This document shows positions 22,201 to 27,142 of a stretch of DNA of 27,142 bases, piece after piece (position 1 is the stretch's first letter; each line of letters opens with the position of its first letter). The position numbers and the translations under genes were made by a program. Under the pieces are notes generated by a model, which did no database searches, had not been told where the DNA came from, and worked only from the letters and a program-made list of their open reading frames with translations. Source of the stretch: Dinochytrium kinnereticum (Eukaryota; Chytridiomycota; Chytridiomycetes; Chytridiales; Chytridiaceae); contig JADGJT010000316.1 of assembly GCA_027604005.1 (NCBI GenBank), positions 303 to 27,444 of the forward strand, given 5' to 3'.

Positions 22201-25187
22201 ACTAAGTACTTTTTTGTCACCGCTCGGCCTTGCTCGCTTGCGAGCATTTCTGGAGAAGCGATAAAATATAAGTATATGTGCTTTTTCGGAGGGATGTTAC
22301 CTTGAAGAGACTGGAATCGAACAATCGTCTTCTTTATGCGGAAGAATAAAGATCGACACCATGAAATGGCACCAGCCACTCTTGGTTGATTCTTTGTGCA
22401 TGGCGGATTCAGTCTTAAGAGACGAAAAAGTGCGGAGTTAAGAGCTTTCAACAAAATAAAAGTAAAAATTACCGATTGTTTTTAAATATATCCTCAATAA
22501 TATCAACCTCCCTAGCATATTGATCCAGAATCTCGTACCATTTACCCATCAACTGGGCATTTATACTTTCTCTTGATTTAATGTTTTTGATGTTTTGCAA
22601 CAGATCAAAAGCACCCTCAGCAGATCGCAGCTTCTTGAACGACGCATCAATAAATTGTTTAGCCATATCCTCGATCTGGACTATCTGCTCCCGGAATCTG
22701 GACATAAGAGCTTCCCAGGCGCCTTGATACCTTTTTTTAAAATAGATTGATAAACATATTATAATGATACTCATCAAGACATACTTTTTCGAGAACACGT
22801 CAAACGGGACTTGCTCGAATGGAATAATCAGAGCCTCGACTCTTTTAATGACTTCGTCGATTTGCTGTGGGTCTCCGGTAACTGCTTTCAACTCAGGACC
22901 AAAAATACTATAAAACTGTTCCATGACATCCGCAATCTCCAGCAAGTCTCCGCATCTCAATGACATATAATTTGTTTGTTCAAACAGCTTTTTACGGTCA
23001 AATTCCCAGCGCTGATCTCGTCCCGACTGTTCTATTCTTTCTCTTACTTGAAAATAGGTCTACTCGCGTTATTAAATTGGTAGTATTATTATAAAATCCG
23101 GCCTTACCTTACTCCAGGCATCTAGAAGCTCACGAGCGTCCAAGATCTTACGTTTTGCGATAGACGGCGGTTCGCGGAGAATATTTCGAACATTCACAAT
23201 GTTTGCGACTTTGTTTGCTAATTCCCAGGCAATGCGAGCCATGAGAGGGACCATTCTTTCGTCCCGGTTGTAATGTCTTGAGATAATCCAGACCATACGA
23301 ATCGCATTCATAAGGGAAGGAAGGGCATCCTGATAATGGGTCTTAGCACACTGGCCTGTAGAGAAGAGGATGTTACCTGAACACTGGTGAGACTACCACT
23401 GATGATGTTTTTAAAGTGCCTCTCAAGAGTGCTCAAGAATTTGACGTTATCCTTAGCCTCCGTATAAAACTTATTTAGCTCTCCCAACTGAAACTCCAAA
23501 GCTGGAGCGCATGGCACTTGTGCCTTTGCTAAAATCTTCACCAGAGAATGAACAACCGGCAGATTTAGCTGTTCGTAAAGAGTCGAAAGAGACGCGTTTC
23601 TGTCTCTCCAAAACTCAACCTCAGCTAATGGACCCTTATGATAATTAGTTGTTACATTATCGACTTTTCTCTTTACATTTCCAACAGGAATCTTTTTCGA
23701 CTCTCTAGCCAACGCACCAATCACTGTGTCGATCCATTCCTCAGCAATTTTTTCCAGACTCCTTACAGTAGGCAAGTCCTTAGCCGCCTCACCAATATCC
23801 GCATTCTGTAGTGCAAGAAGTTCTTCAGGCATCTTCAACCGAGTATCCCCCGCAACTTGCTGAGCAGTATGGCTAATCTGAGAAGCAAACTTTTGTATGG
23901 ATACAACGAACTCTGTCTTGAAGCCGTCGTTTTTCGGTAGATCTGCATTGCTCGTAGAGCCTACAGATATTCCAGGATAATCACTTTGATCCTTGCCTCC
24001 TTTCGCGGCCGAGAAATCAGTGATACTTAAGAGGGGGATGTACACCTCCGAAATGACTTGTTCAAGCATCATCAAGGCATGGTTCGAGAGGTAACCCATT
24101 TCTAAGAATTTGGGCATCATAATGGCGGCCTCTATATGATTTTTTTTAAAAAAAGGGATTAAAAAATAAGAATAGTACTAATCTTTACTTTTACATACCG
24201 ATGGGGCTTTTTGGGATAGGAATGCTTCCAGAAATATTCTTTATAAGGTAGACACAATTGACTTCCGCTACCTTTTCAGGAAGTCTCTGAGTGCACAGAT
24301 GCAGCCTAAAGCTCTCTTTTTGATAGAAAGGCTTCACAGCAGGCTCTTCTTGAGTTACAGTGCTTTGACGAGAAACCTGAGTCTCGATAAAATCTTGATT
24401 CTCAACCCCCTCAATTAACGTCTCCTCTTGAATATCTTTATTCTCCTAAAACTGTAAGAAGCGTCAAGAATTATTGCAAACCTGAGTTTTTTCGTTGACC
24501 GAATTTTCTTCTGCTTTCTCAGGAGTCACCACAGACGCGTAAGGCTCTTCGACTTCGATCATCAATACACGTTGAATATATCAACAAACCTTTGTCTTCG
24601 CTATCAGGCAAATTTGCTTGATCAGCTATCGGAGTCTCTTCTTGAGCGGGAAGAGGAGCAGCTTCCTGAAGAAGATCTTTCGTTGCAATTTCAACATCCT
24701 CCTCCTCTGGCGCATCCCCAGCCTTCTCTGATGATGATGAAATATCCCCCTCCTCCGCAGATTCTTCAGCTTTCTGTATAGTAACCTCGACCTTTTCGTA
24801 AAATGGCTCTGCCCAGAAAACCAGCGACGAAGCCTGCGGCAAGGTTGACGCCTGGGCTGTTGTTGAGCTATGGTAAGCTCCCTCCAGAAAGTCTATCAGA
24901 ACTTGCAGATTTTTCCTATCATCCCTTTCCATGCATTCCGTCCATAGATCAATACTCGTGTTCCCCGATTGCGAAGTTTGGATGGTCTTTGGTAGAGGTG
25001 CCAATGCTAGTTCAAACTCCAGCATCAAGCCCGCCTGCACCTTTGATCGCAGCCACACCAGCCGCTCATCGTCAGTCAAATTCCTCGGGAGATGGTTCCG
25101 TGAGGCCGAGGCAGCTGCAGCTGGGGCCGGATCCATGCTGTTTGGTGCCGCCGACCCGGCCGTTCTTGGTCGAGAAGTAGGCTTCAT
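10281..25187 (-). CDS. DNAH10: Axonemal inner-arm dynein heavy chain, DNAH10 / I1-beta type (14 exons, 4751 aa)
   Basis: Force-generating ATPase of the flagellar axoneme; the closest type appears to be the I1 (f) inner-arm beta chain. Exons: 25187-24590, 24552-24482, 24445-24199, 24131-23377, 23329-23108, 23059-22785, 22730-22473, 22413-22301, 22249-22167, 22127-21855, 21815-21483, 21412-21224, 21178-20554, 20494-10281. Introns are 36-70 nt, GT-AG; 14256 nt in frame. Residues 1-~290 are variable and Glu/Ala-rich. The tail follows (for example [20 protein letters not shown] RLNWNSLG), then the linker (~1350-1800). Walker A loops: AAA1 GPAGTGKT (~2110), AAA2 GPSGGGKS (~2391), AAA3 GEVGTSKT (~2734), AAA4 GVGGSGKQ (~3082). 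Walker B examples are CFDEFNRIE and IVFDGDVD. The stalk coiled coils (~3322-3417, ~3525-3615) flank the microtubule-binding domain with [12 protein letters not shown]. The C-terminal [12 protein letters not shown] pattern favours DNAH10. The ATG at 20477 is internal (M1354). All 13 coding introns lie 5' of the motor. Confidence 0.95.
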
Positions 25188-25299
25188 CCAACCAGATGAG
25201 ACTTGTCAAATAAAATCCTCAGAATTTGTTTTGCCACAGTTTGTCGCTTTTTGAAATTATTTATTACTTGTAATATGTACAATATCAGTGAAAGGTTGT
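25188..25299. other. Short gap: dynein promoter and deformylase 3' UTR
   Basis: Only 112 bp separate the deformylase stop from the dynein ATG on the same strand. Minus-strand AATAAA at 25265-25260 lies about 35 nt past the deformylase stop and is a good poly(A) signal. The dynein promoter must lie here or inside the deformylase gene. Confidence 0.6.
25260..25265 (-). promoter_or_regulatory. Likely poly(A) signal of the peptide deformylase gene
   Basis: AATAAA on the minus strand, about 35 nt beyond the TAA stop at 25302-25300 and followed by an A/T-rich stretch. Position and sequence fit a canonical signal. Confidence 0.55.
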
Positions 25300-26101
25300 T
25301 TATTTAGGTGGTTGCAAGTCGAACTGCTTGATGTACTGTAAGCAATGCTGGAGTCAGCCTCATCCCTGCTAGCTCAACTCACCTTGTCATGCCTCAGTGA
25401 TTGCTTCTCCATGCAGTCAACCATTGTGATCCCCTCCAGATGATCCGTCTCATGCTGTAGCAGCCGAGCAAGAAACCCAGACGCCTCAATCTGGAGGGCT
25501 TTCCCATACAGATCCAGACCGCTCACTCTCACTTTAGCTGCTCTCCGAACCATCGCATTGTAGTTGGGAAGCGACTCGCACGATTCATAATCCGCAATCA
25601 GCCTCTTCTCCAGCACTTCAATCGACGGATTGACGATAAACCTATGATGTGGCTATATCAGTCATTAAAATGGCACGTATTTGAATTACGTCAGTGGGAT
25701 AGGAGCCGAAACGGATCGATCCTGTATTGATTTGGGGTCGTCGATTTTGTATGCGATTATTTGAAGCGGATGCCCGACTTGAGGAGCTGCTAAACCAACG
25801 ACAGGGTGGTAAGGTGAATCGAACACCGATCGCATATCTTTCACCGCATTGCTGATGAAAGGCCAAAAAGAAAAAGCATTAGCCGTATCCAATCCTATAT
25901 AAAGCAGCTCTCAACCTGAATCTACTTGAGAAAAAATCCCCCTCCTTCACAGGGCTCGCCTTTAATCTTAGTATAGGATGGCCCACCCTAACGACCTCTT
26001 TCTAAATGAATGCAAAGTTTCGTTAGTCAGGCTGCCTTTGCTTCAATTTGGGCATCCCTCACCGCTCGTCTCAAACGGAGGAGATAGAGAAGTTTGTCCA
26101 T
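25300..26101 (-). CDS. PDF: Mitochondrial-type peptide deformylase (5 exons, 193 aa)
   Basis: Metalloenzyme that removes the formyl group from the initiator methionine of organelle-made proteins; in a non-photosynthetic eukaryote it acts in the mitochondrion. Exons: 26101-26063, 26001-25916, 25851-25690, 25641-25383, 25335-25300; introns of 47-64 nt, GT-AG, 582 nt in frame. The N-terminal 13 residues (L- and R-rich, no acidic residue after D2) could start a matrix-targeting signal. Then come VGHPILRLKASPV (the usual GdPvLR region), motif 1 GLAAPQVG (61-68), motif 2 ESCES (115-119) with metal ligand C117, and motif 3 QHETDHLEG (158-166) with ligands H159 and H163 and catalytic E160. Motif 2 differs from bacterial EGCLS: glutamate at the Leu position is also seen in human PDF, but serine replaces the glycine. 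The last exon encodes only 11 residues. Confidence 0.92.
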
Positions 26102-26462
26102 AGATTTCGAATCAAAAAATTACAGTGTCCCTCAGAAATGAAACACTGGCGCAAAAAGGCAGGACTTTGGCGAAACTAAAACACTGGCACCATGAAGAAA
26201 GTATAAACCGCCGTCAAGCAGGCAGGTAGATTGTTATTATTAGAGAGTTTTCGCAAGCATGAAGTGCCGGAGGCAGGGTGACACAGACAATAAAGGCCTC
26301 GGCCAAAAATCAGACTAGTCGGAAATTTTGGGTGAGACCTTTATTGGGGTCTCCCAGCACGACAGCTAGGACATCTTTTTTCTCTTTTCTCCGTATCTCG
26401 CTGGCATCGCGCGATACGGTCTCTCCCGCTCTCTCTGTCTGCACCCTCCCTCCTCCCCCGTC
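26102..26462. promoter_or_regulatory. Divergent intergenic region between deformylase and SAP-motif gene
   Basis: This 361-bp gap must hold both promoters. It contains an imperfect direct repeat (AAACACTGGCGC at 26141-26152, AAACACTGGCAC at 26179-26190) and an inverted repeat CAGTGT/ACACTG around the first copy (26123-26148). From about 26390 the base composition turns to C/T-rich leader sequence running into the SAP-motif frame. I see no TATA box or clear start-site motif. Confidence 0.5.
26123..26190. repeat. Direct and inverted repeat cluster upstream of deformylase
   Basis: Two near-identical 12-mers, AAACACTGGCGC (26141) and AAACACTGGCAC (26179), sit 38 bp apart. Both are preceded by a GAAA-containing stretch, so the similarity extends a little further. 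CAGTGT at 26123-26128 pairs with ACACTG at 26143-26148. They could be binding sites for a regulator of either divergent gene, or remnants of a repeat. Confidence 0.6.
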
Positions 26463-27142
26463 ATGTCTGCCCCCTCCTCCTCGTCCTCTTCTGCCTCTGC
26501 TCTTCCGTCTTCTTCCTCCTCCTCTTTTTCCTCCTCTTCCTCTCTCACCCCCTCTCCACTTGTCGACCCTTTGCCTCCACCGTTCTCGCCCGCCCACATC
26601 CTCGTGGACGCCGCCATCCTCGGGGACATGCAGATCAAGGCCCTCAAGCCTATCCTCATCAAGTTTGGCCTCTCCGACCATGGCAAGCTCGCCGAACTGC
26701 GGGAGCGCCTCTTCCACGCCCTCCAATCCTGCCCTTCCCACCCCCTCAGCGCCGACGGTGCTTGGTTTGATTTTTCGTCCGATTCCGTGGCGACCATAAT
26801 CCAATCTCGCCTCGCTCTCCCCTCTTCCGCCCCGCTGCCCTCGGTCCCTCCTGTACAGGCGGTTCCTGTCCTCCCTCCTTCCTCCTCCGCGGTGGTTCTC
26901 CCCTCCCACACTCGTCCTCCACCCCCTCCTCCCGTCGCCGCTGCTCCTATTGCTGCTCCCCCCAGTTATGCAGCTGACCCCCTCCCTGATCCCCCCTTCT
27001 CCGTTAGCGCCCTGCTCCATCACATTGCTAACGATCCCGCCCTTCTTCACCGCCTCCAAGTTCTGGCGGTCCCCCAGCCGCCTCCTGCGGTCCCACCACA
27101 AGCCGCCCCTCCAGCGCCGCCGCCAGTAGCGGCTTTGCCGGT
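26463..27142 (+). CDS. N-terminal part of a SAP-motif, Ser/Pro-rich protein (runs off the window)
   Basis: An uninterrupted frame starts at ATG 26463 (in-frame TAG upstream at 26367) and stays open for 226 codons to the window edge. Residues 1-43 are Ser-rich, with runs of six and five serines. Residues ~50-88 form a SAP-like helix-turn-helix: DMQIKALKPILIKFGLSDHG followed by KLAELRERLFHAL, the pattern of DNA-binding SAP motifs. After that come Pro/Ala/Val-rich linkers with a small ordered-looking segment (FSVSALLHHIANDPALLHRL). The C-rich third codon positions and high GC differ from the A/T-richer neighbours. SAP at the N-terminus occurs in SIZ/PIAS SUMO ligases and in other chromatin proteins, and SAP-like motifs also appear in some mobile-element proteins. 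The diagnostic C-terminal domains lie outside, so no function is assigned. Confidence 0.65.
   Translation, partial: MSAPSSSSSSASALPSSSSSSFSSSSSLTPSPLVDPLPPPFSPAHILVDAAILGDMQIKALKPILIKFGLSDHGKLAELRERLFHALQSCPSHPLSADGAWFDFSSDSVATIIQSRLALPSSAPLPSVPPVQAVPVLPPSSSAVVLPSHTRPPPPPPVAAAPIAAPPSYAADPLPDPPFSVSALLHHIANDPALLHRLQVLAVPQPPPAVPPQAAPPAPPPVAALP

Noticed and set aside
23330..23376. A 21-nt intron ending at the first AG (CTCTACAG) after the donor at 23376
   Set aside because: It leaves the wrong frame and a stop soon after; the next AG (47-nt intron) joins to the conserved [12 protein letters not shown] dynein segment.
24446..24481. A 30-nt intron using the earlier AG (TTACAG) in this stretch
   Set aside because: The downstream frame would be kept only with extra residues including a stop (TTT TAG); the 36-nt choice gives a clean open frame.
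26260..26370. LTR end and tRNA primer-binding site (TGGGGTCTCCC at about 26345) of a retrotransposon
   Set aside because: The complement does not continue into a plausible tRNA T-arm, no second LTR is visible, and no polyprotein domain is seen, so an element cannot be supported inside this window.
1..27142. CRISPR arrays, rRNA or tRNA genes
   Set aside because: No regularly spaced repeats and no convincing tRNA or rRNA signatures were seen on either strand; this is eukaryotic nuclear DNA.

Overview
This window is nuclear DNA from a eukaryote with many short GT-AG introns. The best guess is a zoosporic (flagellated, chytrid-like) fungus. The fatty-acid desaturase resembles fungal delta-12 enzymes, and an axonemal inner-arm dynein heavy chain means the organism builds a motile flagellum. 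Mitochondrial branched-chain keto acid dehydrogenase and peptide deformylase fit an aerobic organism with mitochondria. Organism identity is inferred from protein resemblance only.

Layout, left to right. 1-1274 is T-rich, low-complexity, non-coding DNA with long homopolymers; its right end is the 3' UTR of the first gene. Three minus-strand genes follow: cytidine deaminase (1275-2537, 7 exons, 159 aa), branched-chain 2-oxoacid dehydrogenase E1-alpha (2839-4710, 7 exons, 455 aa), and an unassigned membrane protein with two tandem six-helix modules (4778-7465, 10 exons, 647 aa). A divergent promoter region (7466-8163) separates it from the plus-strand delta-12-type desaturase (8164-9665, 5 exons, 405 aa). 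Converging on the desaturase is a minus-strand dynein heavy chain of the DNAH10 / I1-beta type (10281-25187, 14 exons, 4751 aa). Next is a minus-strand mitochondrial-type peptide deformylase (25300-26101, 5 exons, 193 aa). Last, a GC-rich plus-strand reading frame with an N-terminal SAP-like motif begins at 26463 and leaves the window open.

I rebuilt the six complete genes by hand from splice sites. Every model has GT-AG introns, keeps phase across all junctions, gives a coding length divisible by three and ends at a stop. Introns range from 36 to 257 nt and mostly lie between 36 and 100 nt. The genes form no pathway; they are ordinary neighbours at very close spacing (68-301 bp between same-strand coding regions).

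Most worth a second look: the double six-helix protein, which resembles the membrane part of class III cyclases but has no catalytic domain; the dynein's intron layout (13 introns in the first 4.0 kb of coding sequence, then a 10.2-kb uninterrupted exon); 36-39 nt introns and a 14-nt exon; and a duplicated 3' splice site in the dehydrogenase gene that could remove the active-site/phosphorylation loop in frame.
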